The notes below the pieces were generated by a model, which worked only from the letters and a program-made list of their open reading frames with translations, had not been told where the DNA came from and did no database searches. Position numbers and translations under genes: made by a program. Shown piece by piece: positions 31,936 to 41,119 of a DNA stretch of 64,000 nucleotides. This DNA is from Proteobacteria bacterium UBA6503 (GTDB lineage: Bacteria > Pseudomonadota > Alphaproteobacteria > UBA1280 > UBA6503): the NCBI GenBank assembly GCA_002436405.1, contig DJLZ01000001.1:310713-374712 (forward strand). The letters run 5' to 3'. Positions within the stretch are counted from its first letter, which is position 1. The number at the start of each line of letters is the position of its first letter.

Positions 31936-34573
31936 GAAAATGACACCGATGATGCAGCAATACACCGAAATTAAAGACCGCCACGAGGGGTTCTTGTTGT
32001 TCTACCGTATGGGCGACTTTTACGAACTCTTTGGCGACGACGCCATCATCGCAGCTGAAGTTCTAAGCATTACCCTAACCCAGCGCCGCTCAAGCAAAGA
32101 GCAAGAAGGCATCCCTATGTGTGGTGTGCCCTTCCACGCGGCTGAAGGTTACATTGCAAAACTACTTGAAAACGGCCATAAAGTTGCCCTGTGCGAACAG
32201 GTTGAGACCCCAGAAGAAGCTAAAGCCCGTGGCGGCTACAAGGCTCTTGTAAAGCGTGATGTTGTGCGCCTTTACACTGGCGGTACTCTTACCGAAGACA
32301 GCATGCTGCCTGAGAAAAACCATAACTACCTTGCAGCAGTGCATACCCTAGGGGGTGAAATGTCACTCGGTTGGCTTGACCTAAGCTCGGGCGAGTTTGC
32401 GGTAACTTCGGTGACGCCAAAAACCATTAATGCTGAGCTTGCACGCCTAAACCCAAAAGAGCTTTTGGTGGATGAAAAAATTGCCGAGACCACCCCTGCC
32501 TTGCAAAACTGGCAGCACCTTTTTAGTCATCCTTTCACAAATATTTTTGACAGCCGTACAGCTGAAAACACCCTAAAGGCGCACCTTGGTGTTTCAACCC
32601 TTGATGGCTTTGGTTTTGAAAGCCGCGTGCAAGGTGCCGTTTGTGGTGCCCTTATTGGCTACCTTGAGCAAACACAAAAAAGCAAAACAGCGGCACTGCT
32701 GCCCCCACGTGTAATGGTGGGCAACAGCTATATGCACCTTGACCCTGCCACCCGCACCAACCTTGAACTGACCGAAACCCTACGCGGCGAGCGTAAAGGC
32801 AGCTTGCTCCATGCCCTTGACCGTACGGTAACATCAGCAGGTGCCCGTATGCTTTCAACATGGCTGACTGCCCCCCTCACCCGTGAGGCTGAAATTGCCG
32901 CCCGCCAAGATGCGGTTGAAGCTTTTTTGAACGAAAAACAATTGCGTGATGATATTCGCAGCCAACTTAAAACCACCCCAGACCTTAGCCGTGCCCTGTC
33001 ACGCCTCGGCCTTGGCCGTGGTGGCCCACGTGATTTGGCTGCGATTCGTCAATCACTGAACAACCTACCAAGTTTACTTTCAAGCATGGCGCAGCTTAAG
33101 GCACAACCAAGCCTACTAAGCGTAATTGGTGAAAGCCTCACCGGCTTTGAAAAGCTACAAACACTGCTTGATAATGCCGTTGCTGAAGATGACCTACCCT
33201 TACTTGCCCGTGACGGTGGTTTTATTAAAGCAGGCTACGATGCCGAGCTTGATAAATACCGCAACCTCAACAACTCAAGCCTTGAGACACTGCAAAACAT
33301 GGAACGTGCTGAGGCTGAAGCCTTAGGTGTTTCATCACTTAAAATTAAGTACAACAAGGTGTGGGGCTACTTTATCGAAATTACTAAAACCCATGCCGAT
33401 AAAGCACCTGACCACTACATTCATCGTCAGACCACAACCAACCAGCAGCGCTTTACAACGCCTGAGTTGATTGACCTTGAAAAAGAACTTTCATCAGCTG
33501 AAACACGTGCACAGGAAAAAGAACTTACCCTGTTTGCTGACCTTGTTGAAAAAGTATGTGCTGAAGCGAACCCACTTCTTAAAGCTGCCCACGGCCTTGC
33601 CACACTTGATGTGCTTACCGCTGCAGCTGATCTTGCGAACCAACGCAAGCACGTGCGCCCAACCATGACGGATGACCGCACCTTTGAGATTTCAAAAGGT
33701 CGCCACCCTGTAGTTGAAAATACAGTTGAAACTTTTATGCCGAACGACTGTGATCTTTCAGGCGATGCTTTATGGCTCCTCACAGGCCCTAACATGGCGG
33801 GTAAGTCGACGTTCCTGCGTCAAAACGCTTTGATTGCGATTATGGCGCACGCAGGCCTTTTTGTGCCGGCCGAAAGCGCGACCATTGGTGTTGTTGACCG
33901 TGTGTTTACACGCGTGGGTGCTGCTGATGACCTTGCCCGCGGCCAAAGTACCTTTATGGTTGAGATGGTTGAAACAGCTACCATTTTGAACAATGCCTCA
34001 AACCGCAGCTTGGTGATTTTGGATGAAATTGGCCGTGGTACGGCGACCTATGATGGCCTTTCAATTGCGTGGGCATGTGTTGAATATCTTTCACGCAACA
34101 TCAAGTGCCGCACCCTGTTTGCTACCCACTACCACGAGCTTACGCAACTGGCCGATAACACCCCAAACATTCATTGCTACCACGTCGCCGTGAAGGAATG
34201 GGAGAATGACATTGTGTTTATGCACCAAGTAAAACCAGGTGCTTCACCACGTTCATACGGTGTGCATGTAGGCCGCCTTGCAGGCTTGCCAAATGTGGTA
34301 ACAAACCGTGCTGAAACCATCCTTAAACAACTTGAAAGCAGTAGTGCTACGGGCCAAAACGTGACCCAGCAAATGCCCCTGTTTGAAATTGCGCAAACCC
34401 CTGCGGGCGCAAATACCACAACCCCGCAAGAAATGCGTCCATCGGCTGTTGATGTTTTGCTCGACGACATCAACCCTGATACACTTTCACCTAAACAAGC
34501 ACTCGACTTGCTTTATGAACTAAAGGACGCTAGCCAAGATGACAACACCCGAACAAAAGCAAAACAAGGCTAA
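31934..34573 (+). CDS. mutS: DNA mismatch repair protein MutS
   Basis: Recognises mismatches and recruits MutL. The 879-residue product is full length: TPMMQQYTEIKDRH and FYRMGDFYELFGDDA (mismatch-binding domain with the Phe-x-Glu region), the clamp and lever, then the ABC-type ATPase with GPNMAGKSTFLRQ, VFTRVGAADDLARGQSTF, VILDEIGRGTATYDG and ATHYHELT. ATG 31934 is used; GTG 31928 would add two residues. The start lies in a 15-base palindrome without a ribosome site, so initiation may be leaderless or regulated. The 3' end overlaps the next gene by 35 bases. Confidence 0.96.
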   Translation: MKMTPMMQQYTEIKDRHEGFLLFYRMGDFYELFGDDAIIAAEVLSITLTQRRSSKEQEGIPMCGVPFHAAEGYIAKLLENGHKVALCEQVETPEEAKARGGYKALVKRDVVRLYTGGTLTEDSMLPEKNHNYLAAVHTLGGEMSLGWLDLSSGEFAVTSVTPKTINAELARLNPKELLVDEKIAETTPALQNWQHLFSHPFTNIFDSRTAENTLKAHLGVSTLDGFGFESRVQGAVCGALIGYLEQTQKSKTAALLPPRVMVGNSYMHLDPATRTNLELTETLRGERKGSLLHALDRTVTSAGARMLSTWLTAPLTREAEIAARQDAVEAFLNEKQLRDDIRSQLKTTPDLSRALSRLGLGRGGPRDLAAIRQSLNNLPSLLSSMAQLKAQPSLLSVIGESLTGFEKLQTLLDNAVAEDDLPLLARDGGFIKAGYDAELDKYRNLNNSSLETLQNMERAEAEALGVSSLKIKYNKVWGYFIEITKTHADKAPDHYIHRQTTTNQQRFTTPELIDLEKELSSAETRAQEKELTLFADLVEKVCAEANPLLKAAHGLATLDVLTAAADLANQRKHVRPTMTDDRTFEISKGRHPVVENTVETFMPNDCDLSGDALWLLTGPNMAGKSTFLRQNALIAIMAHAGLFVPAESATIGVVDRVFTRVGAADDLARGQSTFMVEMVETATILNNASNRSLVILDEIGRGTATYDGLSIAWACVEYLSRNIKCRTLFATHYHELTQLADNTPNIHCYHVAVKEWENDIVFMHQVKPGASPRSYGVHVGRLAGLPNVVTNRAETILKQLESSSATGQNVTQQMPLFEIAQTPAGANTTTPQEMRPSAVDVLLDDINPDTLSPKQALDLLYELKDASQDDNTRTKAKQG

Positions 34574-35462
34574 AGTAACCGACAGCCCTTGTATGGAACC
34601 TGTTCAAAGCACCCCGCACGTGGGTATTTGTGAAGTACGCCAAGCCGAGTGGATGCGCGCCATGTACGATATTTGGCGTGAAGGCGGCGAACTTGCCCGT
34701 AAAAACCAGCGTAACATTACCGCTGACGAAAAAGCCGATAAGTCACTTGTGACCGAAACCGATCTTGCCATTTCAAAACTGGCGCAAGAAAAACTAGCCC
34801 CTTTCATTAAAGAAGGCCACCTCCTGCTTGACGAAGAAAGCATCGGCGAAGTTGGTAAACCCACCCAAGAGCTTATCGATAAGCACGACTTTATTTGGGC
34901 GCTTGACCCTATTGACGGTACCCACTCATACGCGTACCGCCGCCCGCTTTACTGCATTTCAATTGGCCTGATTTACAAAGGCACACCGCTTATTGGTGGC
35001 GTGTACATGCCCGCAACCGAAGAGCTATTTTTATACGATGGCCAACAAGCGCTATTAATGCAAAAACCCTTTGGCTCTGAAGTGCATACCGAAACTCTAA
35101 AGCCAATCCGTGAGCTTAGCCGCTACGACTTTTTTGACACCAACTCAGCCTACGCCCTACGTGAGGTTGAATACATTGGTGGCACTTTCGACCAAACAGC
35201 CCTTAACGCCGCTGCCGTAAGCATGGCTTATGTAGCAGCAGGCCGCGCCTGTGGTTCAGTGTTCCGTGCTTCAATTTGGGATATGGCGGGCGCTTGGCCT
35301 TTGTTTAATGCGCTAGGCATTCACATGACCAACATTAAAACGGGTGAGCCTATTAAGCGCCTTACCGCTGATTTGGTGGATGAAAAATGGCACCTGAACG
35401 GCACCTACATTTGCGCTAAGCCTGACTTTTTTAATGAGCTTAAAACCTGTTTTAAAGCTTAA
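34539..35462 (+). CDS. IMPase-superfamily phosphatase (HisN-like)
   Basis: A 307-residue Mg-dependent phosphatase, paralogous in superfamily to 31022-31819. It has DKSLVTETDLAIS, LLDEES, WALDPIDGTHSYAYRRPLYC and SIWDMAGAWPLFNALG, which are the metal-binding blocks. The GTHSYA-R-x-P segment resembles histidinol-phosphatase HisN and 3'(2')-bisphosphate nucleotidase-like enzymes. An extra ~30 residues precede the first helix. It starts inside the 3' end of mutS (35-base overlap), so translation is probably coupled. Substrate undetermined. Confidence 0.82.
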   Translation: MTTPEQKQNKAKVTDSPCMEPVQSTPHVGICEVRQAEWMRAMYDIWREGGELARKNQRNITADEKADKSLVTETDLAISKLAQEKLAPFIKEGHLLLDEESIGEVGKPTQELIDKHDFIWALDPIDGTHSYAYRRPLYCISIGLIYKGTPLIGGVYMPATEELFLYDGQQALLMQKPFGSEVHTETLKPIRELSRYDFFDTNSAYALREVEYIGGTFDQTALNAAAVSMAYVAAGRACGSVFRASIWDMAGAWPLFNALGIHMTNIKTGEPIKRLTADLVDEKWHLNGTYICAKPDFFNELKTCFKA

Positions 35463-35500
35463 ATTTTTACTGATGCATAATAATAAGAAACGAGTAAACC

Positions 35501-36298
35501 ATGTCATTTCGTAGTCTTTTTTACCCTACATTTTTCCTAGCAGCATTGCTAATTTCAACACCTGCATTTGCTGAGCCAGAAGACGAAGAAGACATTCCCG
35601 GCGTTGACACATGGGCCCTGCACGTAGGTGCCGCCTTCGTTACACAGCCTGAGTTTATTGGCGCCGATGAAGATGAGTTTCGCGTATTTCCGTTTCTTCG
35701 TGCGTACTACCGCCTTGACGAAAACAACGAGTTTTACTTCAACGGTAACCGTGGTGGCTATAACCACAAATTTAATGACCACTGGAAAGTGGGTGTGGGC
35801 CTCACAGGTACCCGTGGCCGTAACAACGATGAAGACAGCCGCCTTGCTGGCCTAGAAGATGTTCCGGGCTCTCTTGAAGTTGGCCCATGGGTGCAATACC
35901 GCATTAACGATACCAAGTTCCGCACGATGGTTCGTTACGATGTTTCAGGCGGTCACAATGGCTACAGCGTAGACTTTGAACTTAAACAAAAAATTAAAGT
36001 TAAACCGGGGATCCACTTTAACGGCTACGTTGAAACCTCATGGGCTGATAATGACTTTATGGACACCTTCTTCACCGTTGCACCAGGCCAAGCCATCGCT
36101 GGCCGCCCAGCGTTTAATGCGGGTTCTGGTTTTTACAAATCAGCAGTTGGCGCCAGCTTTAACTACGGCCTTCGTAAGGACGTATTTGTTGTTGTAAACG
36201 GTAAGGTACAGAAACTTCATGGCGATGCCTCAGACAGCCCCCTTGCTTTTAACAGCACGCACTTCATCGGCTATGTTGGCCTAGGCTACACATTCTAA
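35501..36298 (+). CDS. MipA/OmpV-family outer membrane protein
   Basis: A 265-residue exported beta-barrel protein. The signal peptide ends near AFAEPED. The mature part starts with LHVGAAFVTQPEFIGADEDE followed by FRVFPFLRAYYRL, as in MipA/OmpV proteins, then alternates aromatic and polar residues and ends in a terminal Phe (LGYTF), the outer-membrane insertion signal. MipA is a scaffold for peptidoglycan enzymes in E. coli; other members are porin-like. It precedes murJ by 24 bases. Confidence 0.85.
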   Translation: MSFRSLFYPTFFLAALLISTPAFAEPEDEEDIPGVDTWALHVGAAFVTQPEFIGADEDEFRVFPFLRAYYRLDENNEFYFNGNRGGYNHKFNDHWKVGVGLTGTRGRNNDEDSRLAGLEDVPGSLEVGPWVQYRINDTKFRTMVRYDVSGGHNGYSVDFELKQKIKVKPGIHFNGYVETSWADNDFMDTFFTVAPGQAIAGRPAFNAGSGFYKSAVGASFNYGLRKDVFVVVNGKVQKLHGDASDSPLAFNSTHFIGYVGLGYTF

Positions 36299-36322
36299 TT
36301 TGCCGCTTGAGGGTTTAAGGGG

Positions 36323-37894
36323 ATGTTACTAAAAGCAACAGCGAGTGTTTCGGGGTTAACTTTAACCTCACGCGTGTTTGGCTTTATTCGTGACGTTCTG
36401 CTTGCCAAATTTGTTGGTGCAGGCCCTGCCTCTGATGCGTTTTTTGTAGCGCTTCGCTTACCTAATATGTTCCGCCAACTGTTTGCTGAAGGCGCCTTTA
36501 ACGTGGCCTTTGTGCCGATGCTTGCCCGTCAGCTTGAAGCTGGTGGCCGCCCCCAAGCTGAGGAATTTGCAAAGTCAGTTTTTAGTGTTTTGTTCTGGCT
36601 GGCTCTTGCTTTAAGCGTGGTGGTGATGCTCTTTATGCCGCAAGTTGTCGGCGTGCTAGCCCCCGGTTTTAAAGACGACCCTGAGCTCTTTAGCCTTACG
36701 GTAACGCTTTCGCAAATCACCTTCCCGTATTTTATGTTCATCACCATGACCAGCTTTGTAGGTGGTGTATTGAACACCCTCAAGCGCTTTGTGGCTTTTG
36801 CCGCGGCCCCTATTTTGCTGAACATCTCGTTTGTACTGTGCTTATTGTTTTTAACAAACTTTACGCCAACGGCAGTTATCGCAGCAGCTATTGCGGTGCC
36901 GCTGGGTGGCCTTGCGCAAATTACGCTGATGCTTATTGCGGTACATCGTGCAGGATTTAAAGTGCGCCTCAGTTTACCCCACGGCCACGGTGAACTTAAA
37001 ACCCTTGGTAAACGCATGATCCCGACCCTAATTGGTGTGGGGGCACAGCAGCTCACAACCCTTGTCAGCATGATGCTGGCATCACTATTACCAGCAGCTA
37101 GTATTTCATACCTGTTTTATGCCGACCGCCTCAACCAACTACCATTGGGCTTAATTGGTATTGCGCTGGCAACGGTTCTACTGCCTACCCTTTCACGTAG
37201 TCTCAAACAAGGCCATAACGACTACAGCCAAAAGCTCTTGGTTCAAGGTTTAGGGATTGCCCTTGCTCTGGGTCTAGCCGCCGCTTGTGGCTTAATGATG
37301 CTCTCGGGCGAGATTATGACCGTGCTGTTCCAGCGTGGTGCCTTTAGTGGGAATGATGCCATTCAGAGTGGTATGGCTCTAGCCGCTTACAGTGCGGGTT
37401 TGCCCGCATATGTGCTGGTAAAGCTTACCAACACTGCTTTCTATGCCCACGAGAACACCAAAACGCCCGTTCAGACGGCTTTGGTAAGCTTGGTGGTGGG
37501 GTTGGTGATGATGGCGGTTCTCATGGGCCCATTTGGCCATACAGGGCTTGCGGCTGCAACATCAGTTGCGGCATGGGTCAACTTGCTTTTGCAGTTTTAC
37601 CTGCTGCGCCGTATGAACATCCTCCAGCCGATGAGTGCCTTTACCTTTACACGCTACGCCCTTAAGGCCACCTTTATGGTGGGGCTGATGGCGTGCTTTA
37701 TTGAAATCATTAAGCTGTACGCCCCACTACTGGGTGATTTTGCAGTGGTCGATAACACCAGCACCACCCAATCAGCCTTATGGCTTGCAGGCACGATTAT
37801 GAGTGCAGGCGGTTTGTGGGCAGCGTGTGGCTACCTACTTGGCATGCACAGGCTTATCTTCGCGTTTGCGCTTGAACCAAAGAAGCAAGCTTAA
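36323..37894 (+). CDS. murJ: Lipid II flippase MurJ
   Basis: Inner-membrane MOP-superfamily transporter that flips lipid II for peptidoglycan synthesis. The 523-residue length and about fourteen hydrophobic segments are typical. Early blocks SRVFGFIRDVLLAKFVGAG and DAFFVALRLPNMFRQLFAEG (with the essential Arg residues), then SYLFYADRLNQLPLGLIGIA and LSRSLKQG, are diagnostic. The ribosome site is GAGGG nine bases upstream. The last 60 bases overlap the converging surf1 gene. Confidence 0.95.
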   Translation: MLLKATASVSGLTLTSRVFGFIRDVLLAKFVGAGPASDAFFVALRLPNMFRQLFAEGAFNVAFVPMLARQLEAGGRPQAEEFAKSVFSVLFWLALALSVVVMLFMPQVVGVLAPGFKDDPELFSLTVTLSQITFPYFMFITMTSFVGGVLNTLKRFVAFAAAPILLNISFVLCLLFLTNFTPTAVIAAAIAVPLGGLAQITLMLIAVHRAGFKVRLSLPHGHGELKTLGKRMIPTLIGVGAQQLTTLVSMMLASLLPAASISYLFYADRLNQLPLGLIGIALATVLLPTLSRSLKQGHNDYSQKLLVQGLGIALALGLAAACGLMMLSGEIMTVLFQRGAFSGNDAIQSGMALAAYSAGLPAYVLVKLTNTAFYAHENTKTPVQTALVSLVVGLVMMAVLMGPFGHTGLAAATSVAAWVNLLLQFYLLRRMNILQPMSAFTFTRYALKATFMVGLMACFIEIIKLYAPLLGDFAVVDNTSTTQSALWLAGTIMSAGGLWAACGYLLGMHRLIFAFALEPKKQA

Positions 37895-38518
37895 GATTGG
37901 CAGAATAAACGCCAACGTCCACCAAGTGAGCATATATTCTTTATGCTTTGCACCACCTTCAGGCTCAACGAAAAAGGCTTTAATTTTAGGGGCTGTTGCT
38001 TTGGTAGCCTGTAAGTACTGACCTTCAACACGCTGAATGGTAGGGTCTTTCGGGATGTTATCAAGAATCAACAATTGTAGAACAGTGGCCGCACCTTCGG
38101 CACCCACTTCGCTTCCCTTAAACCACGTTTGTTTGGCTTGTGGCACATCACGTATTACGCCTTCAACGGTATGCGTGCCTACGGCGTGATAGCCCATCAA
38201 AAAGTCTTTTTCAAAACTACGGGGAATCCACCCACGGTCAACGATAATTTCGCGCTCGCCCATCACCAGCGGTGTCAGCACACGGTAGCCATAAAGGTTA
38301 CGATACTTTTGCGACTCAAGCACAACCTCACGGCTATGGTCAAACACACCGTTTAGCACTTGGGTGCGCTCAGGTAGGCTTGCCATAAACTCAGCCTTAA
38401 GGGTGTCTTTTTCATGCATGCGGTTGTATTGCCAGTACCCTAGGCGAAGGAACAAAAGCTCAACCAGAGCAACAACGATAAAAAACAGAATCCACTTACG
38501 ACTCATATGACTATTCAT
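37835..38518 (-). CDS. surf1: SURF1-family cytochrome oxidase assembly protein
   Basis: Inner-membrane protein that helps insert heme a into aa3-type cytochrome c oxidase. The ~228-residue product has an N-terminal helix, the periplasmic segment RLGYWQYNRMHEKD (family G-x-W-Q-x-x-R), an internal beta region with YRVLTPLVMGEREIIVDRGWIPR, and a C-terminal helix near HKEYMLTWWTLAFILPIL. Start is ambiguous: ATG 38518 or ATG 38506 (GAGGGGA lies upstream of both). The 3' end overlaps murJ by 60 bases in the opposite direction, an unusually deep convergent overlap. Presence of SURF1 implies aerobic respiration. Confidence 0.85.
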   Translation of the reverse strand: MNSHMSRKWILFFIVVALVELLFLRLGYWQYNRMHEKDTLKAEFMASLPERTQVLNGVFDHSREVVLESQKYRNLYGYRVLTPLVMGEREIIVDRGWIPRSFEKDFLMGYHAVGTHTVEGVIRDVPQAKQTWFKGSEVGAEGAATVLQLLILDNIPKDPTIQRVEGQYLQATKATAPKIKAFFVEPEGGAKHKEYMLTWWTLAFILPILSLLLWFKRKREDKPVHAK

Positions 38519-38676
38519 TCCCCTCTGGCGTTTACCATAATGTGTGACATTAAAAACATACTGCACCTTCGTGATTGATGCTCTTTACAAACCAACCATT
38601 TAAGTGCGTGTTCAGCTAGCGTACACTTTAAGAAATAAGAAGAAAAGTTCTTAACCAAATTCAATGGGGGCTCACC

Positions 38677-38931
38677 TTGGAAATCTACGTTTGTTTTATT
38701 CGCGATAACAAAACAGGCACAGACTTTACCACCGTTATGCGTGGTTTCCCTGGCCAGCATGCCCAAGTTAAGACTGACCTTACCCGTAAATACCCTACCC
38801 CAAACAACACAGTTTTAACGGTTCTTACCCTTGGCGAGATGGAAGCCACCCTTACAGATATTCGCCGTTGGTGCGGCATTGCAGCTTCAACTGCTAAAAC
38901 CACTGAAGGCTCAAACCTCAAATCAGCCTAG
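38677..38931 (+). CDS. Small hypothetical protein (TTG start)
   Basis: An 84-residue soluble protein, starting at TTG behind ATGGGGG. It begins MEIYVCFIRDNKTGTDFTTV and has no signal peptide or membrane segment. Codon use is like the surrounding chromosome, and a strong terminator follows, which supports it as a real gene. Family not recognised. Divergent from surf1. Confidence 0.6.
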   Translation: MEIYVCFIRDNKTGTDFTTVMRGFPGQHAQVKTDLTRKYPTPNNTVLTVLTLGEMEATLTDIRRWCGIAASTAKTTEGSNLKSA

Positions 38932-38952
38932 TGAGATTACAGAATTAAAAAA

Positions 38953-38983
38953 GCCCCCTCCAGTTACGGAAGGGGGCTTTTTC
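38953..38983. terminator. Intrinsic terminator
   Basis: GCCCCCTCC pairs with GGAAGGGGGC (one bulged A), flanked by an A-run and TTTTT. It lies between two converging genes and can serve both. Confidence 0.85.
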
Positions 38984-39010
38984 GTTAGGTGTTACCTGTA
39001 AGGCCGCCGA

Positions 39011-39964
39011 TTAATAATCGGTGGTCTTGGTCAGGTGGAACGGCTTGGCGTTCTTCTGGAAGTCTTCATCGCGGGACTGTTCGAACAGCCAGCTGTCGAT
39101 TTCCATATCGGTCAGGCCACTTTCGGCAGCCAGACGTGCACAGGCCAGAATAGTCATCGCGCGGATAGCCTTTTCTTCGGCCGAACCACTGGCGATAAGT
39201 TCACCATTGTCGACCTTCTGAGCCAGTTCATCACTGTAGGTGATGATACCAAGATGGCGCAGCACCTGCGGCACGCGGTAATCCGAATAGGCAGTAAGGT
39301 CAGGCTTGATGGCAATCTTGCGCGGGGCAAAATTGGTCACAATCAGACCAAGCACCAACTGTGCCTTTTTCAGGAACGGATCGGCGAAAGCCTTCGGGAA
39401 GGCCGCAGCCATCTTCGAAGCCAGTTCGGTCGATGCCGTACCACTGAGCAGCAGCGGATTGTAAACCTCAGTGCAGAACTTTTCATAGTTCCCCACTTCC
39501 TCGAGGATATCGAGGCGGCTTTCAGCGTTGGGCATATCAGCCACGTACTTCGCAAGCTTGCGGCGCACGTCGGACTGGCGGATGCAGAGACCCGGGAAAA
39601 CACCCTTGTCGTACATGTCGATGGTCATGGCCACGCAACCGCGCGAGCCCTTGGCCTTGGGGTCACCCTTATAGCACCAGTGCGTCTGGTTGCCATCGGC
39701 GTCAAAATCCCAGAAGCAGTACTGCAGGGCCGTCTGCACGAAGAAGAAGTAGGCCGCTTCGCGGTGGCGAAGCTGATCCATGCCGGCCATATCACGCTGA
39801 AGCATGACGGGCAGGTAGAATTCCCAGTCGGTCAGGTCAGGCTGGCCGATGGTCTTGGCAACGTCTTCGAGGCGCTGAAGGTTGATGCTGCCGAGGGTCG
39901 AAACCGTGGGCGAGCTGAACGTGTTGAATGCATAGACCCAAAGGTCGTGGCGCGTCATTGTCAT
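39011..39964 (-). CDS. Queuosine-salvage (Qng1/DUF2419)-like protein, GC-rich
   Basis: A 317-residue soluble protein. The segment KKAQLVLGLI..., then AYSDYRVPQVLRHLGIITYS and NGELIASGSAEEKAIRA, corresponds to the conserved end of DUF2419, the queuosine 5'-phosphate N-glycosylase family that salvages queuine from nucleosides. CFWDFDADG earlier fits the family W-D-F-D. The assignment is by motif memory. The start at 39964 follows GGAG nine bases upstream. Codon use is much GC-richer than in murJ, surf1 or the following EAL gene, suggesting separate origin. Alternative: another glycosylase of the same fold. Confidence 0.6.
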   Translation of the reverse strand: MTMTRHDLWVYAFNTFSSPTVSTLGSINLQRLEDVAKTIGQPDLTDWEFYLPVMLQRDMAGMDQLRHREAAYFFFVQTALQYCFWDFDADGNQTHWCYKGDPKAKGSRGCVAMTIDMYDKGVFPGLCIRQSDVRRKLAKYVADMPNAESRLDILEEVGNYEKFCTEVYNPLLLSGTASTELASKMAAAFPKAFADPFLKKAQLVLGLIVTNFAPRKIAIKPDLTAYSDYRVPQVLRHLGIITYSDELAQKVDNGELIASGSAEEKAIRAMTILACARLAAESGLTDMEIDSWLFEQSRDEDFQKNAKPFHLTKTTDY

Positions 39965-40102
39965 AGTTATTATCTCCAAAGAAGAGGAAGAGAAAAGGTA
40001 AAGAAAGTCACAAAGTCATAATGAATAGACCCTGACCATAGCAAAAACAAGCGCCCTAGCACAACAGCTAAGTGCTTAAACCATCATTTATTTTATGTAA
40101 GA

Positions 40103-40939
40103 TTATTCAGCGTCAGGCACAGCAAACATTTGCGCAAAACGAATACCATGCCACGCATGTAGGCGTGCGGCCATATCAGCGTCAGGCACATGTTCTGCAA
40201 CAAGGGGCACATCAAGCTTTTTGCAAAGGTCCATCATGTCTTTAATTTCAGGGGCAACATCTTCTGAAAATTGCAGCTGCTCTGAAATATCCTTCGCCAA
40301 CTTCACGTAGCTTAGAGGCAGCTGTTCAATATGGTCAAAGGTATGGTAGCCATCGCCAAAGTCGTCTAGGGCCCAACGGTAGCCAAGCTCGCTGACTTGT
40401 TTCATAAAGTCGATAAGCTCTTGGTTTGGCTCAATGTAAGCGGTTTCGGTAATCTCAAGAATCACATCATCAGCTGGGCGCTCATGGGCGAAGCTTTGCA
40501 GCGCTTGGTAAAAACGCTCACGGGCTGCGGTGGGCAGCAAAACACTTGGCGGAATATTAAGGCTAGTGGCGTGGTTATGGGTCAGGCCATGCTCAAGCTG
40601 CAAGGTCAGCAGGAAAGGCATAATCTCGGCCAACAAGTCCCAACGGTCAAGGCACATAAGGCTATCAAAAATTGGCATTTCAGCGCCTTGAGAATCTTGT
40701 AGACGGAGAAGAACTTCTTCGAAGTGAGTATTCTTATCGGCGGCATCCCAGATAGGTTGGCGCACAAGGGCAAAGCGGCCAGCGCGTAGTGCACCCACCA
40801 CATCAGCGGCGAGAGCAGAATCTTTCTTGAGGTCAACCTTCCGGAGTTCTGGTTTGGTTAGACCTTTTGTTTGGATCTCAAACATCTTTTGATCAAGGTG
40901 CTGCTGCACTTTTTGGTTTGAGAGTAAACTTGCGCTCAT
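40103..40939 (-). CDS. EAL-domain cyclic-di-GMP phosphodiesterase-like protein
   Basis: A 278-residue protein, start at ATG 40939 behind a perfect AGGAGG. After ~60 residues of helical N terminus it is a stand-alone EAL domain. FEEVLLRL replaces EALLR; SLNIPPS supplies the Asn, VILEITETAY the metal Glu, WALDDFGDGY the DDFG pair, YVKLAKD the Lys, and PLVAEHVPD the late Glu. Most catalytic residues are kept, so hydrolysis of c-di-GMP is possible, but VLLR, DFGDG and AQMF differ from the strongest consensus, and it may be a c-di-GMP or protein-binding module. No GGDEF or sensor domain. Confidence 0.78.
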   Translation of the reverse strand: MSASLLSNQKVQQHLDQKMFEIQTKGLTKPELRKVDLKKDSALAADVVGALRAGRFALVRQPIWDAADKNTHFEEVLLRLQDSQGAEMPIFDSLMCLDRWDLLAEIMPFLLTLQLEHGLTHNHATSLNIPPSVLLPTAARERFYQALQSFAHERPADDVILEITETAYIEPNQELIDFMKQVSELGYRWALDDFGDGYHTFDHIEQLPLSYVKLAKDISEQLQFSEDVAPEIKDMMDLCKKLDVPLVAEHVPDADMAARLHAWHGIRFAQMFAVPDAE

Positions 40940-41082
40940 TCGGCCTCCTGAGTTTGTATATTCATTGTGCGTTATTTTGCGCCAGTTGCCAAGGAAAAGC
41001 CCAATATGTATGTGCAAGAAAACATCACATTCTGGCATATTTACAACAGATTTTATCCAGTACTCATTTCGGCTTTTAGGCA

Positions 41083-41119
41083 CAAAAAAACCACTCTCCT
41101 TTTTATAGGGAGAGTGGTT
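41083..41119 (-). terminator. Intrinsic terminator of the nuclease/HD pair
   Basis: Read on the minus strand, AACCACTCTCCC pairs with GGAGAGTGGTT and is followed by seven T's. The stem begins at the stop codon of the nuclease-like gene. Confidence 0.85.

Noticed and set aside
39035..40021. 328-codon open frame opposite the queuosine-salvage-like gene
   Set aside because: It arises from the GC-rich codon use of the minus-strand gene; the product has no coherent family motif, and the minus-strand frame has a good ribosome site and matches DUF2419.
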